This document shows, piece by piece, positions 19,901-28,517 of a stretch of 64,000 nt of DNA. Origin of the DNA: Ohtaekwangia koreensis (lineage in GTDB: Bacteria; Bacteroidota; Bacteroidia; Cytophagales; Cyclobacteriaceae); the NCBI RefSeq assembly GCF_900167975.1, contig NZ_FUZU01000005.1, positions 5,001 to 69,000 on the forward strand. The letters run 5' to 3'. Below the pieces are notes generated by a model, which was given only the letters and a program-made list of their open reading frames with translations, did not search any database and was not told where the DNA came from. A program made the position numbers and the translations under genes. Every line of letters starts with the position of its first letter. Within the stretch, counting starts at the first letter, position 1.

Positions 19901-20328
19901 AAACGATCGATTCGTCATCGTTCAATTTAACAATACGTTTAAAGGACTTTAATCTCACCGCGCTCAACCGTGTAGTGCTACCGTTGCAATCTATTCAGAT
20001 CAAGTCAGGTTATTTAAAACAATATGATTTACAGATAACTGCTACCGCAGAGGAAGCAGCCGGCACATCTTCCATTACCTATAACAATCTTCATTTGGAA
20101 ATCCGCAGGCCGGGTGAATCGGATAAAAAAAGATTGGGTAACGAGCTGCTTACATTTTTAGCGAACGGCATTTTGAAAAACAAGCGGGAAAATGCAACGG
20201 CCGTTATCAGCCAGCCTCGCATTAAGCATAAGGCAATCTTTAATTATTGGGTTAAGTCTGCCATTCAGGGAGCCATGGGAGGTATCAGACGGGGTAAGAA
20301 TAAAAAAGTGGGGAATGTACATTCCTGA
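16903..20328 (+). CDS. Large AsmA-like envelope protein
   Basis: The 1141-residue protein has a basic N-terminus and one membrane anchor (about 12-34), followed by a very long, repetitive beta-rich region with alternating short hydrophobic strands, as in AsmA/TamB-type proteins that bridge the periplasm and move lipids. It ends with a basic, Gly-rich tail. The frame is open from TTG at 16900, but ATG at 16903 is the likelier start. It is monocistronic. I assign AsmA-like by overall architecture only; a lipid-transfer role is an inference. Confidence 0.65.
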   Translation: MPSKRSSRKILLRIAVAMIPLAILFGVLVYAKLYGFKRALSELVQSKTNGLYTLSIGHSSIDWLALTFTLDDVKISRTSAAPAKGIREVTIPYMQLQFGSIASISMVRQFDIQNLIIDEPVIEIDAQQRSTVKHSNTNLSYQVVKLYPAIESLLGRFDIESLSIRRATVGMKNVANTSVKLNLIDLLVEHWNIQELTPKSQFQLKVGGQALAFPKASLNFSGIEFNFRQHHLLFSDFSFSSLDTVSQSKVEVSGKSLLLQKLDYKALYENQRYAIKRAVIDRPNVVVEFKLKENAKVKDRDLLTRIVKQAIGECSIDSTVIRDARVHLVVQKDRDSVKIDLPHVNINVYSFKVIRDSSAFQVGGLEAGLDRTAIALKRNFSFNCNAILFDQHRDLTLTDVVLYDSSIHKNIATCGKLKLKYFNLLDFAFDKKIRADGLTLEDAEINITPERVRQNAANKKEDDRIEDIAIRSLALKNVTMRYADARQTIRVNKLSVTVNNLKRGAVGDFQYNLGIIRFSDAFVKNTSSHLESRMKGVDFDGKLFRAAEVDVKKDSLHFYARNMMALKDGEESIRKNHRRWVNLYFNRLEITGKLPQQANNKNKPQDLPFESIDHVSIDNIVIAAHQGNKRLSFSGKNIIAEKITAKENKITFTSAQGQLSDVNMHTPDLAVSAEQIKMDYPKQFLLRECQFRKNNLRVELPYLELETIEQDENFWAIHSLKTKKIEIFKNEKSLFVSDSIRLLNAEMASDEPPFIKDIEVYNPLLTLHETKRHVRRNEDKAISLAMVRHFIIHPGKVKWKGDKSILFGRLEGDTKNGTLNCASLRSETERMTIQAYDILLKNNKISIDSVRLKPRKDWIASNAIENDIIDVSFQGITMQGFSTEYIVESRKMKNVAVTIDRFSFDIKRDKRMPDPAIFEKPVTLEGLFKLPASVAVNTIDLKQGKLRYTETSEKTGEDGIVELDNIAASLKFDNTRKGRPLSMTATSRLYSEGNLHVKYETIDSSSFNLTIRLKDFNLTALNRVVLPLQSIQIKSGYLKQYDLQITATAEEAAGTSSITYNNLHLEIRRPGESDKKRLGNELLTFLANGILKNKRENATAVISQPRIKHKAIFNYWVKSAIQGAMGGIRRGKNKKVGNVHS

Positions 20329-20548
20329 CGAGTTTGTTCTTTATTTTTAGCGTTGGTGTTAAGTATACTATATATCTGGACATTGTAGAAATGTCCTAAA
20401 AAAAACGTTGCAGGCCAGTTACACTTTGTTATCCTTGTCTAATAAAGGATACAGTCAAAACGTATCCACAACGAAATTATAGTGTCCTATGGTAGGTTCC
20501 CGCAAGGAACGAGCATACCTGTTTGGAGGCGTAAATTTTTAGACGACA
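20329..20548 (+). other. Intergenic region with a hairpin of unclear role
   Basis: GGACATT (20378-20384) pairs with AATGTCC (20390-20396) around a 5-nt loop, but it is followed by A residues, not T, so it is not a normal plus-strand terminator. A second short inverted repeat GTTCC/GGAAC lies near 20498-20511. No open frame or clear promoter was recognised. Confidence 0.4.
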
Positions 20549-21175
20549 ATGAAACGATTTGAAAGCAGTTTAATAAAAGCTTCCCTTAGCATTCTAAGAA
20601 ATCACGCCTTGATTTTGTTCGTACTGATTTCCGTGATTTATATGCTCAATGGTTTTGAACTTCCTGCGGTTGAAAACAATATACTGATTGGATTTCTGGT
20701 GCTTTATGTAATCGCCATTTATACCTATATAGGTATCACGAATAATGATTTTATAATAACGGATAATGCGTTGGAGGTTGTAGGGAAAGTACCTCTTTTT
20801 AAAAGGAGACGAAGATTTTTGCGACAACATATAGGCCTTGTTTTATTCAGGCATGACTGGACTGATACCATTGGCGAGGGAATGAAACCGCGAATCTTCA
20901 GACTTGTTGTTAAGGAGATTTCACAACTGCTTTTTCCTTTCGATTATAAATGGATTGAAATCACAACGAATCACTCCTTCCGGTTTTATTGTTTTGGGTT
21001 GGAATACAATTACTTTGATAATAAAGGACCGTTGTTTGAGGATCTTTTCAAAACGTTACAAGCTAAAGATCTGAACGTAAAGTGGACAATCGCAGCGGTG
21101 AACAAAACAGAATTCCCAGAGAATTTTGGGAAATTGGAGGAAAATCAATCGCACAAATATTTCAGTAAGCCCTGA
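20549..21175 (+). CDS. Hypothetical membrane protein with two N-terminal helices
   Basis: The 208-residue protein has two membrane segments (about 20-37 and 44-64) followed by a soluble domain that starts with FIITDNALEV and a basic KRRRRF stretch. This recalls the bacterial PH-like domains that follow a helical hairpin, but the match is by look only. Its 3' end overlaps the convergent ABC ATPase gene by 31 nt. Function unknown. Confidence 0.6.
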   Translation: MKRFESSLIKASLSILRNHALILFVLISVIYMLNGFELPAVENNILIGFLVLYVIAIYTYIGITNNDFIITDNALEVVGKVPLFKRRRRFLRQHIGLVLFRHDWTDTIGEGMKPRIFRLVVKEISQLLFPFDYKWIEITTNHSFRFYCFGLEYNYFDNKGPLFEDLFKTLQAKDLNVKWTIAAVNKTEFPENFGKLEENQSHKYFSKP

Positions 21176-22113
21176 ATAGAAGTATAGCGTTGGTTGTTCA
21201 TTACCCATACGCAAGGTTGCGTACCAAGTTCTATCTTTATAGTGATACCGGACTCACCTGGCGTCACGGCAAAGCCATTTCTCTCCAATGCGTTCTTCGT
21301 CCATAGGTATTCAAAGCCTTCACCAACCAGGTGGATGAGTTTGTTCCGATGCGCTTCGTGCGTCATTTTACCGGTTTTCAGATCGAAACCTTTAAACTGA
21401 AAGATCTCGTCAAACGATCCGTTTAGCACCAGGTCCTCAGGAATTCCAGGAATAACGTTTTTCTCCTTCCCGGTTAACCAGATATAGTCAGCGGTTTGTA
21501 ATGCCAGGTCCAACTCGTGTGTAGCAACCAGAATTGCTTTCTTGTTTTTATGAGCAAGGTTACGCAGAAGGCGCATAATCTCTACCCGGTTGTTAAGATC
21601 AAGATGTGCTGTGGGTTCGTCCAATAAAATGATAGGCGTAGTTTGAGCCAACGCCCTTGCAATCATTACCATTTGCAATTGGCCATCACTTAGCTGATAT
21701 AGTTTTTTCTGAAGTATATCTTGAATATGTACCAGCTCAATGGCTTCATCAATAATTCTTTTGTCGTCCTCCTGTAATCGAATATTCCAATCGAGATAAG
21801 GATAGCGACCAAAAGTAATTAACTCATAGACAGACATACCAGGAGTCGAGACTTTGTCCGTAAGAACAACCGCTATAGGAAACTGAAGGTCAGTCGTTGT
21901 GTCGGTACGTATAGCTCCACGCGTAGCTTTCTGCAAACCCGCGAGCGTTCTTATTAATGTGGATTTACCAACACCGTTAGGCCCCATGAAGCAGATCAGC
22001 TCTCCTTCATATAGTTGCAGGTTCAAATTTTCAAACAATGGCGTTTGAGTTGTAGAATATCCAACAGCCAGATCTTTTGTCTCCAGTAATATTTTTGTTC
22101 CGGGAGTGCTCAT
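21145..22113 (-). CDS. ABC transporter ATP-binding protein, FecE/BtuD type
   Basis: The 322-residue ATPase powers import of an iron chelate, haem or cobalamin. It has Walker A GPNGVGKST near residue 45, signature LSDGQLQMV near 147, Walker B IILLDEPTAHLD near 166 and switch His in VATHELD near 202. About 65 residues follow the usual FecE C-terminus (about 255), a tail containing GEGFEYLW and a beta-like end. It overlaps the permease gene by 4 nt. No binding protein or outer-membrane receptor lies beside the pair, so the substrate is unassigned. Confidence 0.9.
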   Translation of the reverse strand: MSTPGTKILLETKDLAVGYSTTQTPLFENLNLQLYEGELICFMGPNGVGKSTLIRTLAGLQKATRGAIRTDTTTDLQFPIAVVLTDKVSTPGMSVYELITFGRYPYLDWNIRLQEDDKRIIDEAIELVHIQDILQKKLYQLSDGQLQMVMIARALAQTTPIILLDEPTAHLDLNNRVEIMRLLRNLAHKNKKAILVATHELDLALQTADYIWLTGKEKNVIPGIPEDLVLNGSFDEIFQFKGFDLKTGKMTHEAHRNKLIHLVGEGFEYLWTKNALERNGFAVTPGESGITIKIELGTQPCVWVMNNQRYTSIQGLLKYLCD

Positions 22114-23120
22114 ATCCGAATTCTGGAGTGTCTTACAATTACCCAGATTACAACGGGCGCTCCGATAAGGGCCGTGATCGCATTGATGGGTAACATCTGC
22201 GTACTGCCCGGTAATTGAGAAAGTATATCACAGAAAAGCATGAGCACGGCACCACCAATCATTACTGTAGGAATAAGTACTTTATGATTGGTAGTCTGAA
22301 CTAAAAATTTTACAAGATGAGGAACCGCCAGGCCAACAAAAGCGATTGGCCCGCAGAAAGCAGTAACGCCTCCCGTAAGAATACTCGCAGAAAATATAAT
22401 CCAGAATCTGGATCGCTTTATATTCACACCAATACTTCTTGCATAGTTATCGCCTAGCATCCAGGCGTTCAAAGGCTTTACAAGGCGAATGGCTACGATC
22501 GCTCCTATAAGGAGGACGATTGCAAGCACCATAAGTTCAGTCCAGTTTAATCCACCGAGGCTTCCAAACGTCCAGATTAAATAGGTCTGCATTTCTTCCG
22601 CACGACTTATATATTGAAGTACACTAACAATAGAAGATGTGCCCGCGCCAATCATGAGCCCAACAATCAGGAGAGATACATTATCAAGAAGTTTTTTAGA
22701 GATAGCCAACATGATCAAAAAGACACCGGAGCAACCCAGGGTAGCTGCTATAGCGACCGTCCATGGACTGGGAGTACTTAAAAAGCGAAGACCTGCTGCC
22801 TGACTCATAAAAATTAAGGATACCGCGAGGCTTGCTCCGGAACTCAGGCCTAACACATCCGGCCCTGCCAGTGCATTTCGAAAGAGCGTTTGCATTTGTA
22901 GCCCACTCAACGCCAAAGCACCCCCGGCAAGAACACAAGTCAGCGCTTTTGTCATTCTAAAATTCCAAACGATATCATTCCATATCGACTGCGAGCTCTC
23001 GCTACCTATTAGAATTGTGATAATTTCACGAAAAGGAATGCGTACACTGCCCAACGAAAGGTTAAGACCAAACAATACAATCAGGAGGACAGGAAGCAGC
23101 AACCAGCGGTTTTTATGCAT
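22110..23120 (-). CDS. FecCD-family ABC transporter permease
   Basis: The 336-residue polytopic membrane protein has about ten helices and the FecCD marks ALAGPDVLGLSSGASLAV near residue 86 and FCGPIAFVGLAVPHLVKFL near 255, where the ATPase docks. Members import ferric siderophores, haem or vitamin B12. It is first in a two-gene operon with the ATPase. The upstream region holds palindromic AT-rich elements that may be operators. I saw no cobalamin riboswitch. Confidence 0.93.
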   Translation of the reverse strand: MHKNRWLLLPVLLIVLFGLNLSLGSVRIPFREIITILIGSESSQSIWNDIVWNFRMTKALTCVLAGGALALSGLQMQTLFRNALAGPDVLGLSSGASLAVSLIFMSQAAGLRFLSTPSPWTVAIAATLGCSGVFLIMLAISKKLLDNVSLLIVGLMIGAGTSSIVSVLQYISRAEEMQTYLIWTFGSLGGLNWTELMVLAIVLLIGAIVAIRLVKPLNAWMLGDNYARSIGVNIKRSRFWIIFSASILTGGVTAFCGPIAFVGLAVPHLVKFLVQTTNHKVLIPTVMIGGAVLMLFCDILSQLPGSTQMLPINAITALIGAPVVIWVIVRHSRIRI

Positions 23121-23428
23121 TGGAGAATATCCGGATTTTCAATCCGGGCGGAAATTTAGTAAGGCTTCAACATTTAATTCCCTTTTTTTTAGACAAAGAA
23201 GCCTGAAACCTAAACGCCTCTGTACAGTTTGATATTTCAATATAAAAATCAGTATAAGCTTATATGTACAGTATAATATTCTGATTTTGTAAGTGGAATG
23301 CTTGATTTCATCTGTAAATTTCAATGTGATTGAGCGACACAAATAGCTAAAATGTTTCATGTTTTCAGCTACTACATCCTATGAACCATGGATTACCAGC
23401 AGATTTCATAAAAATTTTGAAACCTGCA
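23121..23428. promoter_or_regulatory. Divergent regulatory region between the FecCD permease and rplC
   Basis: The first 310 bases of this intergenic region carry a 12-bp perfect palindrome, TATAAGCTTATA (23253-23264). It lies inside an inverted repeat, AAAATCAG (23245-23252) and CTGATTTT (23281-23288). TGTACAGT occurs twice, at 23221 and 23265, 44 bp apart. The elements sit 100-170 bp upstream of the permease start and could bind a metal or cofactor regulator; this is an inference. No open frame is supported. Confidence 0.4.
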
Positions 23429-23459
23429 TTTGGTAACTATTCTTTAGTTCCTATCTTTG
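23429..23459 (+). promoter_or_regulatory. Promoter of the ribosomal protein operon (rplC)
   Basis: TTTG at 23429-23432 and TATCTTTG at 23452-23459 are separated by 19 bases, an excellent match to the Bacteroidota housekeeping promoter (TTTG, 19-20 bases, TAnnTTTG). Transcription should start near 23465, leaving a leader of about 80 nt. Confidence 0.85.
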
Positions 23460-23464
23460 CAGTC

Positions 23465-23512
23465 CTTTTTGCAGAAAGAGTCTATTTAAAAGACACTTCT
23501 GAGAGCAAAAAG
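23465..23512 (+). promoter_or_regulatory. rplC leader hairpin
   Basis: CTTTTTGC (23465-23472) pairs with GCAAAAAG (23505-23512), and a shorter inner stem (AGTCT with AGAC) can form in the loop. In a ribosomal protein leader such a structure could be an autoregulatory target, as with L4 in enterobacteria, but this is inference. Confidence 0.4.
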
Positions 23513-23546
23513 TCCTGAAAAACAAGCATTAACGAGGGTTTCAACC

Positions 23547-24179
23547 ATGCCTGGCATTATAGGAAAAAAAATAGGAATGACTAGCGTATTCGGCCCAGAG
23601 GGTGAGAATATCGCTTGCACAGTGATCGAGGCTGGTCCCTGTGTAGTAACACAGGTAAAGAGTGAAGAAACGGATGGATACCGCGCTGTTCAACTTGCCT
23701 TTGGTGAAAAGAAAGAGAAGAACGCTACAAAAGCGGCTATCGGCCACTTCAAGAAAGCCAACACAACTCCTAAAAGAGATGTAGCTGAGTTTCGTGATTT
23801 CAAAACTGAGTATGACGGCTTGGCCGAGCTTGGAAAAGAAATCCGCATCCAGGACATCTTCGTTGAAGGTGATTTCATCGATGCTATCGGCACCTCTAAA
23901 GGTCGTGGTTTCCAAGGTGTTGTGAAGCGTCACAACTTTGCTGGTGTGGGTGGTCAAACTCACGGACAGCACAACAGGCTTCGTGCTCCTGGTTCAATGG
24001 GTAACGCTTCATTTGCGTCTCGTGTTCCTAAGGGTAAGCGTCTTGCTGGCCGTATGGGAAATGACCAGGTAAAACTTAGCAACCTTAAAGTAGTTAAGAT
24101 TCTTGCTGATCAGAATTTGATCGTAATCAGTGGCTCTCTTCCTGGAGCTAAGAACTCAACTGTAATCCTTCAGAAATAA
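23547..24179 (+). CDS. rplC: 50S ribosomal protein L3
   Basis: The 210-residue L3 binds near the 3' end of 23S rRNA and starts large-subunit assembly. Its start ([14 protein letters not shown]), the [13 protein letters not shown] loop near 113 and the [21 protein letters not shown] extension near 148 are typical. It is the first gene of the cluster: the usual rpsJ (S10) is missing upstream. Stop and rplD start share one base (TAATG). Confidence 0.98.
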   Translation: MPGIIGKKIGMTSVFGPEGENIACTVIEAGPCVVTQVKSEETDGYRAVQLAFGEKKEKNATKAAIGHFKKANTTPKRDVAEFRDFKTEYDGLAELGKEIRIQDIFVEGDFIDAIGTSKGRGFQGVVKRHNFAGVGGQTHGQHNRLRAPGSMGNASFASRVPKGKRLAGRMGNDQVKLSNLKVVKILADQNLIVISGSLPGAKNSTVILQK

Positions 24180-24811
24180 TGGAAGTAGCAGTATTAAATA
24201 ATAGTGGTAAGTCAACCTCAAAGAAAGTTACACTTTCTGCGGATGTGTTTGGTATCGAACCAAACGACCACGCTATCTACCTGGATGTAAAAAGCTTTTT
24301 AGCAAATCAACGCCAAGGTACACACAAGTCTAAGCAGCGTAATGAGATCTCTGGTTCTTCTAAGAAATTGAAGAAACAGAAAGGTACTGGTGGAGCTCGT
24401 GCGGGTAACATCAAAAACCCTCAGTTTAAAGGTGGTGGACGTATTTTCGGTCCTGCTCCTCGCGACTACTCATTCAAACTGAATAAGAAAGTAAAAGATC
24501 TGGCTCGTAAGTCAGCTCTATCTTATAAAGCAAAGGATAATTCTATTGCAATTCTGGAAGATTTCTCTTTTGAGTCTCCTAAGACAAAGCAATACCTGAC
24601 ATTGCTAAGTGCCCTTTCATTGGGTGATAAGAAAACGCTTCTCGTACTTCCTGAACTTAATAAGAACGTTGTTCTTTCTGGAAGAAACATTAAGAATACG
24701 AAAATTACTACAGCCGATCAGATCAATACATATGATGTGATGAATGCTGACAACGTAATCTTTGTTGAGAGCTCGGTTAGTAAAGTTGAGAACTTATTAA
24801 ATAAAGCATAA
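24179..24811 (+). CDS. rplD: 50S ribosomal protein L4
   Basis: The 210-residue L4 lines the exit tunnel. It shows the conserved tunnel loop ([30 protein letters not shown], residues about 62-104). In other bacteria L4 also controls its own operon. It shares one base with rplC and one with rplW, so translation of the three is probably coupled. Confidence 0.97.
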   Translation: MEVAVLNNSGKSTSKKVTLSADVFGIEPNDHAIYLDVKSFLANQRQGTHKSKQRNEISGSSKKLKKQKGTGGARAGNIKNPQFKGGGRIFGPAPRDYSFKLNKKVKDLARKSALSYKAKDNSIAILEDFSFESPKTKQYLTLLSALSLGDKKTLLVLPELNKNVVLSGRNIKNTKITTADQINTYDVMNADNVIFVESSVSKVENLLNKA

Positions 24812-25098
24812 TGAGTATCCTGAAACAACCATTAGTAACGGAGAAAGTTTCTGCTCTGAACGAAAAAGGAAAATACGGTTTCATCGTAGATTCTGATGCC
24901 AACAAAGTAGAGATTAAGAAAGCCGTTGAAAAACAATACGGCGTTAACGTTGAGAAAGTGAATACCATGAATGTAATGGGCAAAAAGAAAACCCGCTACA
25001 CGAAGACAGGTATCCTTTCCGGTCGCAGACCTGGCTACAAGAAAGCCGTTGTGACTTTAGCACAAGGTGAAGTAATTGATTTTTATAGCAACGTATAA
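24811..25098 (+). CDS. rplW: 50S ribosomal protein L23
   Basis: The 95-residue L23 sits at the tunnel exit and docks trigger factor and SRP. PLVTEKVSALNEKGKYGF and VEKVNTMNVMGKKK are characteristic. It starts within the stop codon of rplD. Confidence 0.96.
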   Translation: MSILKQPLVTEKVSALNEKGKYGFIVDSDANKVEIKKAVEKQYGVNVEKVNTMNVMGKKKTRYTKTGILSGRRPGYKKAVVTLAQGEVIDFYSNV

Positions 25099-25108
25099 TT
25101 TTTGAACG

Positions 25109-25933
25109 ATGGCGTTGAAGAAATTAAAACCAGTAACTCCAGGAACACGTCATAGATTGGCGCCTTCTTTCGATGATGTAACAACATCGAAACCTGAGAA
25201 ATCACTGGTAACAACCGTAAAGAAAACAGGTGGTAGAAATAGCAATGGACGCACTACCATGCGTTACATTGGTGGTGGTCATAAGCAGAAGCTTCGTGAG
25301 ATTGACTTCAAACGTAATAAAGCAGGAATACCTGCAACGGTAAAGTCAATTGAATATGATCCTACAAGAACTGCACGTATAGCTCTGTTGTACTATGCAG
25401 ACGGATCAAAAGCATATATCATTGCCCCAAATGGATTAGTGGTAGGACAACAACTTATCTCGGGCGCTGATGTAGCTCCTGAAGTAGGAAATGCTCTTCC
25501 GCTTTCTAAAATTCCTTTGGGTACGATCATTCATAATGTAGAAATGAAGCCGGGAAAAGGTGGTGCAATTGCACGTTCTGCTGGTACATTTGTACAGTTG
25601 TTAGCTCGTGAAAACGGCTTGGCAACTTTGAAAATGCCTTCTGGTGAAATGCGTAATGTAATGGATGTTTGCATGGCAACCATCGGCACTACATCAAATG
25701 CTGACCACATGAATGAAAGCGTTGGTAAAGCTGGACGTAGTCGTTGGAGAGGTGTTCGCCCACGCACACGTGCGGTAGCGATGAACCCTGTTGATCACCC
25801 GATGGGTGGTGGTGAAGGACGTGCCTCAGGAGGTCACCCTCGCTCACGTAACGGTCTGTATACTAAGGGTAAAAAGACTCGTCATCCTAAGAAATATTCT
25901 GATAACCTTATAATATCCAGAAGGAAAAAATAA
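25109..25933 (+). CDS. rplB: 50S ribosomal protein L2
   Basis: The 274-residue L2 is needed for subunit joining and peptidyl transfer. The C-terminal block [24 protein letters not shown] (about 214-237) holds the conserved histidine near the catalytic centre, and [15 protein letters not shown] near 44 is standard. It lies 10 nt after rplW and shares one base with rpsS. Confidence 0.98.
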   Translation: MALKKLKPVTPGTRHRLAPSFDDVTTSKPEKSLVTTVKKTGGRNSNGRTTMRYIGGGHKQKLREIDFKRNKAGIPATVKSIEYDPTRTARIALLYYADGSKAYIIAPNGLVVGQQLISGADVAPEVGNALPLSKIPLGTIIHNVEMKPGKGGAIARSAGTFVQLLARENGLATLKMPSGEMRNVMDVCMATIGTTSNADHMNESVGKAGRSRWRGVRPRTRAVAMNPVDHPMGGGEGRASGGHPRSRNGLYTKGKKTRHPKKYSDNLIISRRKK

Positions 25934-26211
25934 TGGGACGCTCGATTAAGAAGGGACCGTATTGTGACTTCCGTCTTCTCAAAAAAGTAGAAGCAATGGA
26001 AAAATCAGGCAAAAAGTCTGTAATTAAGACTTGGTCCAGAAGATCAACCGTAACGCCCGATTTAATCGGTAATACGTTTGCTGTTCACAATGGAAATAAA
26101 TTCATTCCGGTTTATGTAACGGAAAATATGGTAGGTCATAAACTCGGTGAGTTTGCTCCTACACGTACCTTCCGCGGACACTCTGGAAACAAGAAAGATA
26201 ACGCTAGGTAA
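25933..26211 (+). CDS. rpsS: 30S ribosomal protein S19
   Basis: The 92-residue S19 binds 16S rRNA in the head with S13. [12 protein letters not shown] at the start and [16 protein letters not shown] near the end are diagnostic. It begins within the rplB stop. Confidence 0.97.
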   Translation: MGRSIKKGPYCDFRLLKKVEAMEKSGKKSVIKTWSRRSTVTPDLIGNTFAVHNGNKFIPVYVTENMVGHKLGEFAPTRTFRGHSGNKKDNAR

Positions 26212-26213
26212 TC

Positions 26214-26684
26214 ATGGCAGAAGTAGCGAAAAAAACTAAACGTTCAGTGCTTAAGCGCGAAAAGCGTGACGCAAGACAAGAAGCTGCTAAAAACGGACCT
26301 TCTGTAGCGAAACTGAAAAATGTTCCAACGTCTCCACGTAAGATGCGCTTGATTGCTGATCTTATAAGAGGTGAGCGTGTAAATAAGGCTCTCAATATTT
26401 TGAAGTATGAGCCTAAAGTAGGTGCTCCGAAGCTTGAAAAGCTTTTGTTGTCAGCTATTTCTAGCTGGACAGCAAAACACACAGATCTAAAGCTTGAAGA
26501 AGCTGATCTGTATGTGAAGGATGTATTTGTTGATGGCGGTCGTATTCTAAAAAGACTACGCCCAGCTCCTCAAGGAAGAGCTCACCGTGTTAGAAAGCGC
26601 TCAAATCACGTTACATTGATCGTGGATAGCTTCAAAAAGACAGGTGCAGAAGTAGTAACAACTGAAAAAGAAACGAAGGAATAA
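26214..26684 (+). CDS. rplV: 50S ribosomal protein L22, extended
   Basis: The L22 core, which spans the exit tunnel, runs from about residue 32 ([23 protein letters not shown]) to 135 ([16 protein letters not shown]). At 156 residues it is longer than the usual 110, with a basic N-terminal tail of about 30 residues and a Glu/Thr-rich C-terminal tail. It shares one base with rpsC. Confidence 0.96.
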   Translation: MAEVAKKTKRSVLKREKRDARQEAAKNGPSVAKLKNVPTSPRKMRLIADLIRGERVNKALNILKYEPKVGAPKLEKLLLSAISSWTAKHTDLKLEEADLYVKDVFVDGGRILKRLRPAPQGRAHRVRKRSNHVTLIVDSFKKTGAEVVTTEKETKE

Positions 26685-27526
26685 TGGGACAAAAAATTAA
26701 TCCAATAGCCCTGCGCCTTGGCATCGTTCGTGGTTGGGATTCTAACTGGTACGGTGGAAAGACATTCGCCGATAAACTAGTTGAAGATCAAAAAATCAGA
26801 GACTATGTAAAGGCTCGTATTCCTAAAGGTGGAATCGCTAAAATTGTTATTGAAAGAACATTGAAGCGTATTACCCTAACTATTCACACTGCTCGTCCAG
26901 GTGTTGTGATTGGAAAAGGTGGTACTGAAGTTGATAAAATCAAAGAAGAGTTAAAGAAGATTACCAATAAGGATGTTCAAATTAACATCTTTGAGATTAA
27001 ACGTCCAGAATTGGATGCGAAACTGGTTGGTGAATCAATTGCTCAACAGATCGAAGCTCGTATTTCCTATAAGCGTGCAATGAAGCAAGCGATTGCTTCA
27101 GCGATGCGCGTAGGTGCGGAGGGTATTAAAGTTAAGACGTCAGGTCGTTTGGCTGGAGCAGATATGGCTCGTACCGAACAATATAAAGAAGGCCGTATTC
27201 CATTGCACACACTTCGTGCTGATATAGACTATGCACATTCTGAAGCACAGACTGTGTACGGAAAAATTGGAATTAAAGTATGGATCTTCAAAGGAGAGAT
27301 ATACGGTAAACGTGATCTTTCACCAAATGTAGGTCTTGCAAGTAATGCAGGCCAACAGGGTGGTGGCGAACACCGTGGAGGAAGAGGTGATCGCAATGAA
27401 CGTGGTGGCGACAGAGGCGGACGCAATAGAAGAAGTGGTGGTGGCGACAGACGTGAAGGCGGAAGAGATGGTGGTGGAAGACGCGGTGGAGATAACCGCG
27501 GTGGAGGCCAAAGAAGAAACGGTTAA
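26684..27526 (+). CDS. rpsC: 30S ribosomal protein S3 with Gly/Arg-rich tail
   Basis: The 280-residue S3 forms part of the mRNA entry channel. The KH domain motif [13 protein letters not shown] (near 74) and the C-terminal [12 protein letters not shown] (near 154) are intact, and the standard protein ends around 215. A tail of 60 residues (221-280) then follows that is almost only Gly, Arg, Asp, Asn and Glu with repeated RGG/GGR units. It is in-frame, uninterrupted and of normal codon use, so it is probably translated. Confidence 0.97.
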   Translation: MGQKINPIALRLGIVRGWDSNWYGGKTFADKLVEDQKIRDYVKARIPKGGIAKIVIERTLKRITLTIHTARPGVVIGKGGTEVDKIKEELKKITNKDVQINIFEIKRPELDAKLVGESIAQQIEARISYKRAMKQAIASAMRVGAEGIKVKTSGRLAGADMARTEQYKEGRIPLHTLRADIDYAHSEAQTVYGKIGIKVWIFKGEIYGKRDLSPNVGLASNAGQQGGGEHRGGRGDRNERGGDRGGRNRRSGGGDRREGGRDGGGRRGGDNRGGGQRRNG

Positions 27527-27559
27527 TCAAAGTAACAAACGCATTAAAGCCAGGTAACA

Positions 27560-27982
27560 ATGTTACAGCCTAAAAGAACGAAATTTAGAAAGATGCAAAA
27601 GGGCCGCGTGAAAGGCGTTGCAACAAGAGGTCACTCTATTGCATTCGGTTCATTTGCATTGAAATCTTTAGAAGGTGGATGGATCACAGCGCGTCAATTA
27701 GAGGCAGCGCGTATTGCCGTAACCAGAGCGATGAAACGTGAAGGTCAGGTATGGATCCGCATATTTCCAGATAAACCCATTACACGCAAGCCAGCTGAAG
27801 TACGTATGGGTAAAGGTAAGGGAGCTCCAGAATATTGGGTAGCCGTTATCAAGCCTGGTACTATCCTGTTTGAAGCGGGAGGAGTAAATATGGCTACCGC
27901 GAAGGAAGCTTTGAAATTGGCTGAAGGTAAATTGCCAATCAAAACAAAATTCACAGTAAGACCTGATTACGTAGAACAATAA
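27560..27982 (+). CDS. rplP: 50S ribosomal protein L16
   Basis: The 140-residue L16 supports the A site and peptidyl transfer. [38 protein letters not shown] and [19 protein letters not shown] are diagnostic. It lies 33 nt after rpsC. Confidence 0.98.
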   Translation: MLQPKRTKFRKMQKGRVKGVATRGHSIAFGSFALKSLEGGWITARQLEAARIAVTRAMKREGQVWIRIFPDKPITRKPAEVRMGKGKGAPEYWVAVIKPGTILFEAGGVNMATAKEALKLAEGKLPIKTKFTVRPDYVEQ

Positions 27983-27987
27983 GCGCA

Positions 27988-28185
27988 ATGAAAACAACAG
28001 ACATCAAAGGATTGACTGTAACCGAATTAAAGGAAAAAATCGGTACCGAGAAAGAAGCTTTGCGCAAGTTGCAATTTGCACATCAGATTTCATCTGTTGA
28101 AAATCCGATGAAACTGAAAGAAACACGTAAGCTGATCGCACGCCTCAGCACGGAGTTAACCGTAAAAGAACGTGCAGCTAAATAG
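27988..28185 (+). CDS. rpmC: 50S ribosomal protein L29
   Basis: The 65-residue two-helix L29 lies next to L23 at the tunnel exit. LTVTELKEKIGTEKEALRKL and NPMKLKETRKLIARL are typical. It sits 5 nt after rplP. Confidence 0.95.
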   Translation: MKTTDIKGLTVTELKEKIGTEKEALRKLQFAHQISSVENPMKLKETRKLIARLSTELTVKERAAK

Positions 28186-28204
28186 CTTAATAAGAAAATA
28201 GGTT

Positions 28205-28462
28205 ATGGAAGAACGTAACGAACGCAAAGAGAGGATCGGTAAGGTTGTCAGCAATAAAATGCAGAAGACCATCACTGTCGCAGTTGACAGAAAGGTAAAG
28301 CACCCGATCTATGGTAAATTTGTGAACAGAACTACTAAGTTCAAGGCTCATGACGAACTGAATACTGCTGGTATCGGTGATACAGTACGTATTGCTGAAA
28401 CTCGCCCCTTGAGTAAAGAAAAGCGCTGGAGATTGATCGAGATCGTTGAGAAGGCGAAGTAA
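28205..28462 (+). CDS. rpsQ: 30S ribosomal protein S17
   Basis: The 85-residue OB-fold protein is a primary 16S binder. [30 protein letters not shown] (by its pieces [11 protein letters not shown] and HPIYGKF) and [13 protein letters not shown] are characteristic. Spacing of 55 nt to rplN. Confidence 0.97.
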   Translation: MEERNERKERIGKVVSNKMQKTITVAVDRKVKHPIYGKFVNRTTKFKAHDELNTAGIGDTVRIAETRPLSKEKRWRLIEIVEKAK

Positions 28463-28517
28463 TCTCGATATAGCTTGACAGCAAAAGGATAAACAGAGAA
28501 CTGAAGAATATAAAGAT

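Noticed and set aside
20378-20396. Hairpin GGACATT/AATGTCC as terminator of the AsmA-like gene
   Set aside because: It is followed by A residues on the plus strand and preceded by T on the minus strand, so it does not fit an intrinsic terminator in either direction.
23121-23428. Cobalamin riboswitch or Fur box before the FecCD permease
   Set aside because: I looked for the conserved riboswitch boxes and a clear 19-bp Fur box and could not find them; only generic palindromes are present.
27229-27560. Antisense frames of 63-90 codons opposite the S3 tail
   Set aside because: Low-complexity mirror images of the Gly/Arg codons; not genes.
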